Of a stretch of DNA of 64,000 bases, positions 1 to 14,099 are shown in pieces. Below the pieces are notes generated by a model. The model saw nothing but the letters and a program-made list of their open reading frames with translations. It was not told the origin of the DNA and did not search any database. Position 1 is the first letter of the stretch. Every line of letters starts with the position of its first letter. Source of the stretch: Zeus faber (taxonomy: Eukaryota; Chordata; Actinopteri; Zeiformes; Zeidae); NCBI GenBank assembly GCA_960531495.1, contig OY482860.1:15374106-15438105 (forward strand), written 5' to 3'. Position numbers and translations under genes: made by a program.

Positions 1-1256
1 AGAGAAGAAAGAAGCGCGTTCACCGGAGAGGTCCATTTAAACGTTCGCAATTTTCGTTAAAATGCATCTATTTATTCCTAAAAAAAATAAGTTGTCTATC
101 CCTTAAATGACGGCCCGAAGAGCCTCTGGGACGGGGCGGCGGCTTGGGACCTCCGGCCGTGATATTGACTCGGGGTCTCAGGTGTTCCCCCTCTACGTGC
201 CACACCCGAGCGTCCCGCGCGGCGCGTGCAAGCCGCTCGCTCCTGCTGCCCGCAGACCGCACCTGGCGACAGGTCGGCAGCCCTGGCACCCGGCCGCACC
301 ACGGTGTCGAGTTTGTTGACATGCGACAAAAAAAAAAATCCTGAGCGGCGCCGGAAAAGGGTAAAGGAACGGCAGCCACCGGATACGGCAGGAAACAGTG
401 ACTCAGAAGAGAAACGGGAGTACGCGGTAGATGGACACGGCTCGACGAAATAGGACGGGCCTCTGTCTGGGTGGAGATTTCACGGGGTACACGCTCAGAC
501 AGACGGACAGACAGACAGGCAGACAGACAGACAGGAAATTGCTCGCATCAAGTCGAATAAATAATTCAAGCTCCTGCAAAGCGTCACTAAAACGTTTTGT
601 AAACATCTCACGCAAGGTTGGAAGAACTATAAATAACGCAATGACGCCGTGGTGTCAACATTAAACTGTGGAAATGCTGTGTGTGCTGTGTTTTCAATGA
701 TGCCGCCGGTGAATACCCTCCTAATGCCGCCACAGTTCCACATGGAGCTACGGTTACCTTACCTTTTTAATTATTCCATTTACGTACATATTTTTCCTGT
801 GAAAAAGCAAAACAAACAAAACAAATGAGGGGCCTTCAGTGTTTTCAATTGTTATTACGAGAGAAAATAAGTGCGAAAACAAAGTCACCTTTATTTTCGG
901 GCGCAGTAAAGAGAGTGTTTGAATAAAACAGGAAACTCAACAGAATGGACTTCAGCTATGTAGAACAATATTGGTTTTGGGCAGTGTTTACTTTCACTGG
1001 CCCCGGAACGCCGTACATTGTGTTAATACTAAACCTGATAATTACAGGGGAGGGGGGTAGGAGCCATTTAAAGGGGCCTATTTTAATAATAATACACACA
1101 CGGAGAAATGATCACAGGCACACGCACACACACACACAAACACACACAAAAAGCGCCGATCCGCATGACAGTCTGAGGGTGGATTACACTACGAGTCAGA
1201 GAATTCCATCCCAAACTATACTGTTTTTTTTCCAACATCCAGGTTTTCCCCTTGTT
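1..1256. other. Intergenic, no gene seen
   Basis: Mixed-composition sequence without a convincing exon. Short open frames occur in several frames but none has protein-like composition or flanking splice sites. It holds a (CAGA)n tract at 495-534 and a short (CA)n tract near 1117-1149. Confidence 0.6.
495..534. repeat. (CAGA)n microsatellite
   Basis: About ten tetranucleotide units with a few G substitutions. The same motif recurs at 12173-12234 and 18880-18952. Confidence 0.9.
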
Positions 1257-1336
1257 GACGCTCTAATGTAGCCATGGGACTGTTCCTTTTCTCACTTTTG
1301 AGAAAAGGAACAGTCCCATGGCTACATTAGAGCGTC
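1257..1336. repeat. Perfect 38-bp inverted repeat with 4-nt loop
   Basis: Bases 1257-1294 are the exact reverse complement of 1299-1336; the loop is cttt (1295-1298). Arms begin gacgctctaatg and end gagcgtc. No transposon terminal motif or target duplication was recognised around it. It could be a very young fold-back insertion, a replication template-switch product, a hairpin RNA source, or an assembly or cloning artefact. Confidence 0.95.
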
Positions 1337-1444
1337 CCTTCCTCTGATCCGCTGATGGATTTGTTCATTTTTCTTGATCGCCGGAGATGCCGGGGGGGAT
1401 ATTTTTTCATCCGAGGCTGTTGTTCTTTGAAAGGGCTAGCGTGT

Positions 1445-1690
1445 AAAATTGAGTGGGATCCAGCAGAATGGACTTGGCGGTAATGGAATATAATATTCAC
1501 AAGTACGTTTTAATTTGTGTGTAATCCGGTGAATATAATAAATGTTGTGTTTTTGTTACTTTAGAAGGAGTTTATATCTACCTAGGGAGCGGGTCCCCCT
1601 CCATGGAGGCCGCCATGTTGCCCCCCGCCCCCCATGTTTTTTACAGAAGCCCAGAACGGACAAACCAAACATCCGTATTGTTAGCGGGTG
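1445..1690 (+). mobile_element. Partial copy of the MITE seen complete at 13328-13723
   Basis: Shares ordered blocks with the complete copy: a gtaatggaat-ataatattca stretch, the g-tgtgtaatcc block, gaggccgccatgttg (near 1605-1620) and cccagaacggacaaaccaaac (near 1650-1670). The terminal aggtgcggtg motif is absent, so the ends are lost or diverged. Confidence 0.65.
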
Positions 1691-2260
1691 GTCTATCCGC
1701 TCTTTGACTCTGCAAACTGATAATAAAATATGTATCCCGCTAACACTGTCTTGCTATAGAATAAAACAGATTTAAAGAAAAAAAGAAAGATCAAAACAAG
1801 CACGGCTGCCTTAGACTTCTCGCGCGCAGCAGCTCAACGAAAAAAGTATGAAATGTGATATTTTGTTTCCAAACAATATTAGGGACGATTAGGGACGACG
1901 TTTTAAGATGAAAAAATGACCCACCAATGGCCCACCAATGACCTACCAATGATCTACAATGGTCAATTTGCCTTGCGTGGCAGCCTCCGCCATCGGTGTA
2001 CGAACGAGTTGTGCGCCGGACAATGGGTGGACAAAAGCGTCTGCTGAACGTGATGCGATGTAATGTTTTATCAGTTTCGCAGGGCGCCTCCCGCACCCCA
2101 GGACAGGTCGTTCCAGTGACAGGGCAGGATGTGCGCCGCAGATGCGAGGATCTGCTCGGAAAGAATGACTCACTAACACCAATCTACTTTACTGATCTGG
2201 AACTGGGATAGTAGGTGACAAGTATCGCAACGCTGGCACTCACTCATGCCTCACATGGAG

Positions 2261-2308
<48 letters not shown>

Positions 2309-4539
2309 GTGCGTGTGTGTGAGTATGTCAGTATGTACCGACGTTTACAGAACTCTTTGTGTACAAAATATGTTTGTTATTGTGGCAACACGTGATAACA
2401 AAGCAAAAATGTGAAACCCGCTGACGTCGACGGCCCACCGGCCACCTCCAGGGCGCTACTACGTCAGATTAGTCACACTGACGGAGAACGCTAAGAATTC
2501 CCCGCTGTTAAGAAACACATCAACAGTGAGTGATTGCTCGTGCTCTATGTCCGCCAAGATGGATGTCGTTTGCATATGTAAACCCTTCTATTGTGGGCTG
2601 CCCGTCATTGCCAATGTCACATTTGGCCCGCTTCAAAGGTCACCCAGGGTTCTGTGTTGAATTCAAATGTGACGTGACATAATCACTGCGTCTCAAGGCG
2701 TTTTTGAAAGATCCTTCAGGCAAGACAGAGAGGGAAGCCAGTTCAGTCAGCCGAGTTATGTTGGCGACGATTTTTGCCACACCTTAGTAGACACGAGGCA
2801 TTGCACTTTGTATCTGGCAACCCCCGACTACTACAACTTGGGGAGGCACTCCAAGGTTGATATTGGCAAAAAAAAAAAATAATAATAATATATATATATT
2901 GCAAATATTTATTTATTTATGCAAATTTTATGCGATTATATATTCATACATTTCTAAGATCTTGTTTTATGTTTATATTTTTACTCTTCATAAAAGACAC
3001 ACGATGTTGACCAAATTGGTGTGGAAATTAGGGTTGACCCCCCCCCCCCCCCTTTAAATAATTTGTTGCATTTAATCATCACTTTAATGGGATCCCCAAT
3101 AAACAAAGGCTTCAGCTCAACGAGGGAGGGCCGTCATTTTGAATGTGTTAACGTCCTCGTAGAAACAGAGCGTCAAGGGCGTCACGTTTTCTGATACGAA
3201 AATTCCCAAGCTGTCTCCCAGCAAGGGAAGCATTGTTCTTCTGAGTGGAGACTGGAGGGAATTCTCTTTATCGGCCGAACCATCTGTAGGATCACAGCCA
3301 GACACACGGATATACTGTGCACATACGCTCATTAGAACAAAACACACACGCCGCGCACACACTCCTCACGAGCACCATGATGCAACATCCTGTCACCTTC
3401 AGGGGAAGTTCCAAGTCAAGCAGGAAAAATATAAAACAAAAAGCTTGTTTGCCCTGTTTTTAAATAACCACTTTGTTTGAACTGTGGCTCGTAGAGTAAA
3501 ATGACAGACTGCACGGCAATTTACTGTCGGCAATTTACTCTAATGCCGCCTTTTCCTTGCATTTCACTGGGTTTACACGAAAAGAATACACTCCGACTGT
3601 TGCACTGTCGATCTTCACGACCGCGAAGCATCTCCCTTTGTCCCAGGTTACCGAAATTAATTAGTTGATCTTTGAAACTAAGTCACGACTCAAAGATACC
3701 GACAAATTATACAATAAATACCCATTATCACTGTGTGTGAGTTGTTGGGAGGGGGGCCCCCTATGGGGCCCCCGATGCTGGCAGCGCTGTCCTGGGATCC
3801 TTTGAAGTTGGATCCCAGATGTGTGTCCTTGCGGTATCGCTCCGAAAACGCGGAGCCCGAGAACCACTGGCACCTGACCACCTGCATCACCTGACTCGCT
3901 GACCAGGACATATTGCCAGATCAGCCATGTTTTTTTTTTAAGGGTTTTTAAATATATATATTTTTTTATGTACTCAGGTCCGTTCCCTTACAATTAGACC
4001 GATTCAAACCGTAGGAAAAATCAGTCCTCCTCCCTCGAGGGAGTAGAGTCTACCTTTGAAAATACCTCAGAAATATTTAAAGGGGGGGAATTCCGCTCTA
4101 CAGCTGGCCCGAACTAAAAGCGGCGCCGCTCGGCAAACACAAAGCGATCCGTCTTTTAATGTCGGGTAGTTAAAAAAAAAAAAATCCTTGACACAAGTGA
4201 TAAGACAATCATATTTTTTATTTGAAAAGTTTATTATAAACCAATAGTCCGCAGCAGACTATCACGCCGCGGCAACGTCACATCAGCCGCACTATTGTGA
4301 GGACGTCGATAGAGGAGTCGCCGCATGTGCGGTACATCGTGTTTTTGAGTCATGTTCAAACACTGTGACTCAGTACGTTTTTTCCTCGTGAGTCTTTTTT
4401 TTCATTTTTTTTCCTGTTAGCTTTAGGATTATGAGTATCACGGCGGACAGGCCGCTCGACCGTACTGGCTGTTAAACCTGCTTTCCTTCCCCGCTGTGTT
4501 TACAGTGACTTAGCAGCGGGAGTTCCTGACTGGAAGGGC
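1691..4539. other. Intergenic, no gene seen
   Basis: No exon-like reading frame with splice sites was found. It contains the (GC)n(GT)n tract at 2261-2322, an AT-rich stretch at 2870-2960, and C- and T-runs near 3040 and 3930. Nothing else is supported. Confidence 0.5.
2261..2322. repeat. (GC)n(GT)n alternating purine-pyrimidine tract
   Basis: About eight GC dinucleotides run directly into about twenty GT dinucleotides. Perfect alternation of this kind is the classic sequence for Z-DNA under negative supercoiling (established knowledge); no function is implied here. Confidence 0.9.
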
Positions 4540-6656
<2,117 letters not shown>

Positions 6657-7432
6657 GCTCCCATTGCGTCTGTGCGTGTGCACAACTCGTGCACGGTGTT
6701 TTCGTGTTGGGTTGTACAATGTTGTAGTCTAAAGCCCTAAAGAAAAATAGAAATGAGTCGACTGGTTCGCTTATCTGATATTTCAGTCAAAATGTCGTCC
6801 AACAAAATGAATCAACTGGATTGTCGAAATTCAATAAGACTCATCGTGTATTGTGGCGGCTCACATTATTCATATTACTTTTGTTGTTCAGGTGGAAATG
6901 GGGAGTGTGAGTGTGGAGACGTGACGCTGCTCGCTCTACCCTCTCAGTGCTAAAGTGTTTTCTGTCTGGATGCGGTGGAAGAACCTTCCGCCTCAATTAA
7001 GACGGCGGCCTCATTGGGAAAATGGATTTCCTAGCAATCTTAGGTCATCACACACGCGCGCGCGCGCCCGCACGCACACACGGGGCCTGCGGTCTTTGTA
7101 GTGCCACACCTTAGTAATGGGTTTGCCATCAATCTGCCCGGACAAATTCAAGGAAAGGCTCATACATACTGAGAAAAACAAAGACGTCTTGTCCTTGTGG
7201 ACTGTTTTGTACACTTGTTCCTACATTCTAAATGACAGGAATTACACAAAATACGGAGAGAGAGAGAGAGAGAGAGAGACAAAACAAAGACAAAAACTGA
7301 GGAAGGGAGAAAGGGATGCCGCAAGAAAAACAAATCTCTCTCCCACAGAGATAAGGGGAGAGGGACGGACAGATACAGAGGATGTGCTGCGCTCGTGGTC
7401 GGTCCTGAAATCAATGTTCTCTGGTCAATTAA

Positions 7433-7524
7433 AGATAATGTCAGAGACGCCTCTGCGCCCTCTTCACATCCAACATGGACTTCCTCTGACATTATTATCT
7501 GCTCCGAGCGAGAGCAGATAATAA
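7433..7524. repeat. Two mutually exclusive stem-loops
   Basis: Stem 1 pairs 7433-7446 with 7484-7500 (14 bp, 3-nt bulge). Stem 2 pairs 7492-7504 with 7512-7524 (13 bp perfect, loop cgagcga). Both use bases 7492-7500, so only one can form at a time. No RNA family was recognised. Confidence 0.6.
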
Positions 7525-8184
7525 CCTCAGGGGACGGGAGCGAGAGAGAGATAGAGGACCGTAGAAGGAAACGGTCGGCCATAACAGTTGAAAATCTATC
7601 TATGTATCTACAGTGCTTTCCACCGGTTTCGACCATTTAGCAATGCTAATGAGACCGAGGAGAACGAGAGAAAGAGAGAGGGGGAGAGAAAGGGCTGACT
7701 GAAACTAAACTTGTATCTAAGCTTAGTGTTAAACCAATGCACCGCATGATTTTAAAAACTTTTGTTTTGGTTGTTGTTTTGTTGATGTATTTGTCAATTT
7801 GTCATATTCAAGCAGATGTTTGTGTGCTGTCACACACCTTGTTTTAACTGTAGGACTGATGCTGTGTGTATTGTACTTATAGTGTTCCTTACTGCCGTAT
7901 GGGTCCTTGAATGAATTGCAAGGAGCATCAAGATTTGTTTTCACATATATATATATATACACACACACAAATATTTATTTATTTATCTATCGATCTATTT
8001 ATTTATTTATTTGTTTGTTTGTGTATTTATTTATTTTTTATTATATTTTTTATATTTATAATATTTCCCTACCTTTACTAATGATGGTTAATTTGTTGTG
8101 AAAGTATCAGAAAAGTTGAAGTTACTGTAAATACTACATGCAGTTCATATACGGCACATTTTATTATCAGCAGATTAAGTTTTT

Positions 8185-8260
8185 CTGTGGGGGGGGGGGG
8201 GGCGCAGTCTGCCAGGGGGGCCTTGCCATAAAACAGTTTGGGAAATCCTGGCCTAATCAT
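8185..8260 (-). mobile_element. Possible hAT-type terminal fragment
   Basis: A run of G, then ccaggggggccttgcc and cagtttgggaaatcctgg. The last block resembles the widespread hAT terminus read as ccagg-tttcccaaactg. Only one end is visible, so this is a remnant call. Confidence 0.35.
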
Positions 8261-9482
8261 AGGCAGCACTCTGTATAGGCTATGAATAGACAACTTGCAC
8301 AGCCAGTGGCCTTAGGCCTCTTTTGTCTTTTCCACTCTCAAGGAAAAAAAATAAAAATAACTCCTTATTGGATACATGATGTGCCAGTGGCTATAAACCC
8401 AATCAAAGGCACTAATAAGGGGGAGTAAGGCACAGATTAGATTAGATTGGTCGAGATCAAGAATAGCAAACACAACAATGGCAAGAAATTGCAGCAGATA
8501 TGTGTATTATCTCAAATCGATAATAACCCTGCGTTTACACAATTCACTCCATAGAAAAAGTCCACCAGCAGCACGGACCAGACCCTGGACCCAACAGCAG
8601 CAACGTGTGCTTCAGCATCTTGTCTTTACGAGACCTCCCTCACATGGGAAAGCCAGGGCGCAGACAAAAGGAAAGGCCACAAAGCCAGCGGAGCGAACCG
8701 CACCCGCCCCTCCGTGTCACCTGAGCTCCGGTGGAAACACCAGCGTGTGCTGTGTCCCTCCGTAGCTCGCTCCACCTCCACTGTGCTCCGGCTGTGTCTT
8801 TCGCCACAGCGCTTACAGGTTCTTAATGGATCCTTATAGGAGATTACAATTCCAGGAACGTTTACTTTTCAGTTGTTCCCCTTTGCTCTCACAATTCAAA
8901 GCTTTTTTTTTTTTTAGTGCTATCCCTGAAGGTTTCATTTAGAATAAACATTTTACAATAGTGATAAAACTCAGAACACTGTTATCATGCTAAATAATCA
9001 TTACCCGCCCCAGGTAAACAAAATATTAAAACATGTAAAAAGGAATGCCCATAATTGTCTGAAAATTTCTTTCTTGTTCCTTTGGGTTGGGTATGAGAAA
9101 TACCAACTACTTATCTTTACAATACGATATGATTTCAAGGAAAAGAGTCAAAAGATGAAAATTGGATTTGTTAACAGCTATGATCACAGCTACAAAGATA
9201 ATGGGTGGGCATGATATTTTAATTTGAATTTAATAGAGGCGGAGCTTAAGTTATGGTTATGGTGCTGTCCGTTTAGCCTCTTTGTGACCTTTTGCAACTC
9301 TCTTTACCTGATAGCAAAACACAAAAGAGAAATGCAACACCATGCATCTACCTGACCAGACATAACTCTGCAGTTTGGCAGTTCATGCTTCCATGGAAAA
9401 CGCTGACTCAGAGCGGTACACGTAACGCTGGTGGGAAGTCCTCTCTTCCATGTGTATTCATATACAGTGTTTAGTCAGTGAT

Positions 9483-9990
9483 TGTGGTGTGGGGATGGTG
9501 TGGTTTGAGCAGCCACACCTGACCTGTATCTAGGTAATTGGGGACCCAGGATGAGAGTGGCTGCATACCTGTTGCTCGTTGGTTGGAGCAACAGGTAAAA
9601 CCCCCATCCCCCCACACACTCAGAAGAGGAGCCCTGTCATGACCCGTGTCGCCTTCATCTGTGCCGGAGGGCCCTGAAAAAGCCACTTGGGTGGCGGGTG
9701 GTAGGCGAAACTGCCACACTGGCACCTGAACAGGGACTCTCCGGCAAGTGGAAGGGACACAGAAGGGCCGTCTGAAGACGCCCTGGAGCCACCAGCTGGT
9801 CAACGGGCGGCCCCAGCGCCAACACCCTCCCGCCTGGTAGCAGCAGTGCCTAGGGTGTAGTGCTTGTTCTATCGAGCCCCCTCTCCACAATAAACTTATG
9901 TGGTTTCTAAAAACCCTTTCGTCTGTGTCTCTGTGCCGGAGGTCCCTGAAAACGTCACTTGGGTGAGTTTTTCGAGCGGAAAAGCACCTT
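9483..9990 (+). mobile_element. Short LTR-type retroelement with Lys-like primer binding site
   Basis: Starts tgtggtgtgggg and shares its length with the copies at 56331 and 57245. The block ending ctgccaca is followed at 9720 by tggcacctgaacagggac, close to the tRNA-Lys-type primer binding site of retroviruses (established motif TGGCGCCCGAACAGGGAC). A short non-coding internal stretch follows. At 9889-9894 an AATAAA signal precedes a second copy of the LTR end block (ctctgtgccggaggtccctgaa). This suggests a small non-autonomous LTR element, LTR - primer site - short body - partial 3' LTR. No gag or pol is present. Confidence 0.65.
9720..9737 (+). other. Candidate tRNA-Lys-type primer binding site
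   Basis: Sequence tggcacctgaacagggac lies just inside the inferred 5' LTR. It matches the retroviral Lys site at all but two of 18 positions. The same site is found at 56663-56680 and, truncated, at 57577. Confidence 0.6.
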
Positions 9991-11884
9991 CACGGTCGCC
10001 ACCGTTTGTGTCCGATAGGTGTACAATGACCGTACGATGTAACTGTAACTTGCTGTTCATGACATGATGAAAGTAGCAAGTGCTTTTGTGAAACCCAGGC
10101 AGTTAAGATATAGGGATCTGTCACACAGTGGGGGATCTAATTTATCATTCTTGCCATCTAGAAGTGACACTTTGCAATGAGTACCCTGGAAACGAGAAGC
10201 CCTTGTTGCCTTGTCTGTACTCGCTTCCTTTACTTTCAACATCTTTGCAAACTGTTTATTCATAGCATACGCCACACACCAGTAAAATCTATTATAATGA
10301 AGGTAACACTTTTTTGTTTGTTTGTTCATTTGAAATCCCTCATAACAGCAGAGCAGAAGGGGATTAAGTTGCTGGGTTCAGCAGGGCCCTCTCCGAAACA
10401 AACACGTGCCAGACGATAAAAGCCAGATGATGTCAGCCAGACGTACACATAAACGGGGTCAGTTAGATTTGTCCCGGACCAGACTCTGTGGCTCTGCCGC
10501 AGAAACACTCAAAGGAGCCGGGCGGGGCTAATCAGAGATGAGGCAGGACACTGGGGTTGTGTAATAGAGATTAGGGGAAGTGATGAGAGGGCCTGAGAGC
10601 CGCTGCGGGAACAACTTCAAGGTCCTTTTGTGGAGGACGGAAAACACAACATAGCTACATCAATGGACTTACATGTTATAAACAAACTGATGCACGCACA
10701 CACACAAACACACACACACTCACACACACTCACACACATACACACATCAAGCAGAACGCATGCATCAGCGCTCAGCATCAGAGCTGAGGCCACACATCCC
10801 ATATCAATAGGACGGTTACAGATTGTGATGTTGATTTGTGATGCTGAGCAACAATAGTTTAGGACGTGGAGCGAGTTGTCCGGCAACCACTGCGTTACTG
10901 GATCAACCCCTCGGCTGCTCCCTTAAGATTTCTGCCGCCTGATTGGACGGTTGACAAACCTATCGGTGACCCTCACCCTAAACGCTGTTATTAAAGTCAC
11001 GTCTTTGTGCTTTTGTCGAGTGGACTCGCCAAGAGCTGAAGTGCCCTGAGACCCAAATGTTACAGCCAATTGGGTCGCTCATCCGCATGGAGGACCACGT
11101 CAAGGACGCCGCAAAACCTGGAACCGTTTTGTCGCCTTGCGACTGGGTGTTGAGTCGGAAAAGGAGGAACAACCCATATCTTTTGTGACAATACCTTCTG
11201 TGTTGAGTCTGTATTGATTTCCATGTTACGCGATAGCACCTTTTGTAAATCCCTAATCGTAACTACTTTGATTGGTTTAACACGGACCGACGGATTAGCC
11301 TGTCCAATCGCCACCTGTGATTCACAGGGTTGTGGAAACCCGTCTCCTGACAGTCATTGTGAGAATGTGTGTATGAGTGGGTGAACCAGAGGCATTCATA
11401 AAGCACTGTGGACGGCCATAAAGGGTCGAAAAGAGTCGTACGATTCCGGTCCATTAATTGATCTTTCCAAAAGACTAAAGATAGCTGTTGAGGCATTTGA
11501 CAGAATTATAAACTCAATGTCCCACATACAGGAACAATGATAAACAACATCAACAGAAATGTTATTTTGCTCTGGGTTATTCTGCATGTTGTCGATTTTG
11601 CTGGTTATTAATGTAAAGAAAACAAAAGACGAGAGACCGAGAGTTCTTCCCAATTGACCTACGTAAACTTACTTCGGGGTCTAGTTCCGGCTGCGCCGTC
11701 TCAGGAATGTGTAAACAACACATTTTTAAACTCTGGCTGAACTCTCAACTGTTAGGCATCTCGAACGCCACTCTGAGACGCTGGCCCACGCCAGACATGT
11801 AAACCAGTGCCGCGAGAGACCGCTCGTGTTTTTTGGAGGTATGAGGATGAGGGACAACACAGGGGGAGGGAGGGAGAGAGAGAC

Positions 11885-11910
11885 TTTTTTTTTTTTTTTT
11901 TTTTTTTTTT
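11885..11910. repeat. T26 homopolymer
   Basis: Preceded by a G/A-rich stretch. It could be the poly(A) end of a minus-strand retroposed copy, but no recognisable body follows. Confidence 0.9.
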
Positions 11911-12172
11911 AACTTTTAAGGTTCTTTTATTTTCAGTAAGTCAAGTCACAGCAGCAGTAACTTGATTACGAAGGAACCACAAAACAACAAAAATGGAGAC
12001 AAACCACAGGAAAGTCACAGGTCAGTAAGAGCACAGACATCTCTCTTCAGAGACAACTAGGTACAGTACGCAGGGATCTGTTGACTTCTTCACCAGGTTT
12101 GAGACAGCTGTTCACTATAAGGACGGCTCCCTTTGTAGCCCAGACTTCCTCCTTCGTACAGTTTACCTCCTT

Positions 12173-12234
<62 letters not shown>
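12173..12234. repeat. (GA)n(CAGA)n microsatellite
   Basis: GA dinucleotides pass directly into CAGA tetranucleotides. Confidence 0.92.
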
Positions 12235-12235
<1 letters not shown>

Positions 12236-13327
12236 TTACCACTGCTGATCCCCTCTCTGGTTTCCTTGGATCCAGTGGTTGCATCTGACTCCCACTTGTT
12301 TGCGCGGCCCCGGCCAATGGCTATAAAAGGAATAGGAATCTCTCCTTTTCTTTGTGTGTCTCTCTCTCACTTTCACACACACACACACACACACGCACGC
12401 TCTACTTTATCGTTCAAAGGCCCACCGCCGCAATTAAAAGCAGCTCGGTTTCACACCATCTTTGTCTCCTTTTTTTTTCCTTCTTCTTCTTCTTCTCTTT
12501 CCCTTGTGGTCTCCCCGCTCACGTGGAATCAAATTTTAGAGCCGGGTGTCAAGTCGCATGCTTAACTATGCGGGCTGAAATACCGCCCCGCGTGGGCCGG
12601 ATTACTATTTTAAGTCACGATTGAGGCTCGGCGCACACTTGGGTGTGTGAATTACCGCCGCGGCCCCCGCGCTCAGAAACTATTTTGGATCATTAAAAAG
12701 ATCGATCGGCCGACGGAGCTCAAGCAGATCGAGGCTTCGTGAGGCTACTTCACGGGTTGTTTATCTGCCAACAACTGGAATTGACTATACCTCCGATGTG
12801 TGACGTCTCAGTGTTGGGTTGGGTTTGGTATGGCGTATCCTTTCCGTACACCAACACCCACACACACACACACACACACACATACACACGCACACACACA
12901 CACGTGCAATGAAATGTGAAACGGCAGTAAACCCGTCCTATCTATATAAACAATTTGGAATGAGGAAACCCAGCGAACGTACAAGTGTCGAGAGGCGAGT
13001 GTCAGTGGCTCTTTGTACGACGCGTGTTGTTTCATGGAATTACAAGAAAAAATTCCAGCTAAAAGGAGGAAGTGGATGTGACAAGTTCTTCTACATTATA
13101 AGCCCTACACGCTCAGGGAACGAACGAACCTTTCAAAGCTTCAACCCCTTTGAGCAGGAGAACTGAAGTCAAGCTGGAATTCTTTTTTTTTACTTGATTG
13201 CCCAAAGAGGAACATTTGACTTTGCTCTGAGACTTTTTGTGATTGAAATTACAGTTTCTCTGAAACGTACAGCACATTGTGGCTCTTTGAAAACCTCTGT
13301 GCCGCTCCCAATTGGTTGTGTTCTCAT

Positions 13328-13723
13328 TTAAAGGTGCGGTGGGTAGAATTTACGGAACGGATTTGGCAGGAATGGAATGTAATATTCATAAGTACATTTT
13401 AATTAGTGTGTAATCCAATGAAAATTAAGAATCGTTGTGCTGCCGTTAGCTTAGAATGAGCTGTATTTATCTACATACTGTAGGGAGTGGGTACGCTTCC
13501 ACGGAGGCCGCCATGTTGCGCCGCCATGTTTCTACAGTAGCCCAGAACGGACAAACCAAACACTGGCTCCAGAGAGGCCCTTTCGCATTTTTGCAAGTTT
13601 CGCGGCCCCCGTCTCTTCCACGGAGGCCGCCGCATTGCACCGTCACGGGGAGGGGTGTTCAGTTGGGTTGCGATCCGCAACCCCCACCGCTAGACACACC
13701 AATTCGACACACCGCACCTTTAA
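13328..13723. mobile_element. Complete MITE with TTAA ends
   Basis: TTAA at 13328-13331 is followed by aggtgcggtg; caccgcacct at 13710-13719 is followed by TTAA at 13720-13723. This gives a 10-bp terminal inverted repeat flanked by a TTAA duplication, as expected for piggyBac-type and some other transposases (established). No coding capacity. Internally it carries ggaggccgccatgttg twice and a third gaggccgccgcattg, motifs near the YY1 core. A partial relative lies at 1445-1690. Confidence 0.75.
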
Positions 13724-14099
13724 GTCGCGCCCTCCCTCTTTTTCACTGCCAAGGGCTGACAGGTCAGCTGGCCAGCGGGCCTTCTTGCAGCCAGAGGATC
13801 AGATAGTTAACCGATGGAGACGGAAGAGCTCCCTGGGCAGTCAGAAATAGACGTCAGATGTTTAAGCGGTGATGAATACACGACCTTCGGCCCTGCTGCA
13901 CTTCCCGATGACCCCATTGACCAAATTTACCTAAATATCCATGTTAAGGATGCTCGCTTGATAACATCTAGGCAACGTTCATGGCTACATTTTCAACCTG
14001 TGAGCAATGGCACACGGGGCGTGCTGCAAATTGGGCCTCCAAAATCATTGGCCAAATATAAACACTTATAATTTTTTAATATATAATAAAAAAAAATGT
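13724..14099. other. Non-coding, one unrecognised short frame
   Basis: A plus-strand frame of 85 codons (13814-14071) starts at ATG but has no recognisable domain and no clear splice sites. It is left uncalled. Confidence 0.4.

Larger units (their letters stand above)
6657..9482. other. Intergenic, no gene seen
   Basis: Contains a (GA)n tract at 7255-7279, alternative hairpins at 7433-7524, a short TA/CA tract at 7945-7970 followed by TTTA-rich sequence, and a G-run with a possible hAT end at 8185-8260. No supported exon. Confidence 0.5.
9991..13327. other. Intergenic, microsatellite-rich
   Basis: Contains interrupted (CA)n at 10698-10746, a 26-base T-run at 11885-11910, (GA)n then (CAGA)n at 12173-12234, and (CA)n at 12371-12395 and 12856-12902. 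No exon with splice sites was recognised. Confidence 0.5.

Noticed and set aside
13814-14071. 85-codon open frame as a gene
   Set aside because: No recognisable domain, no splice signals, and it lies between two transposon remnants.
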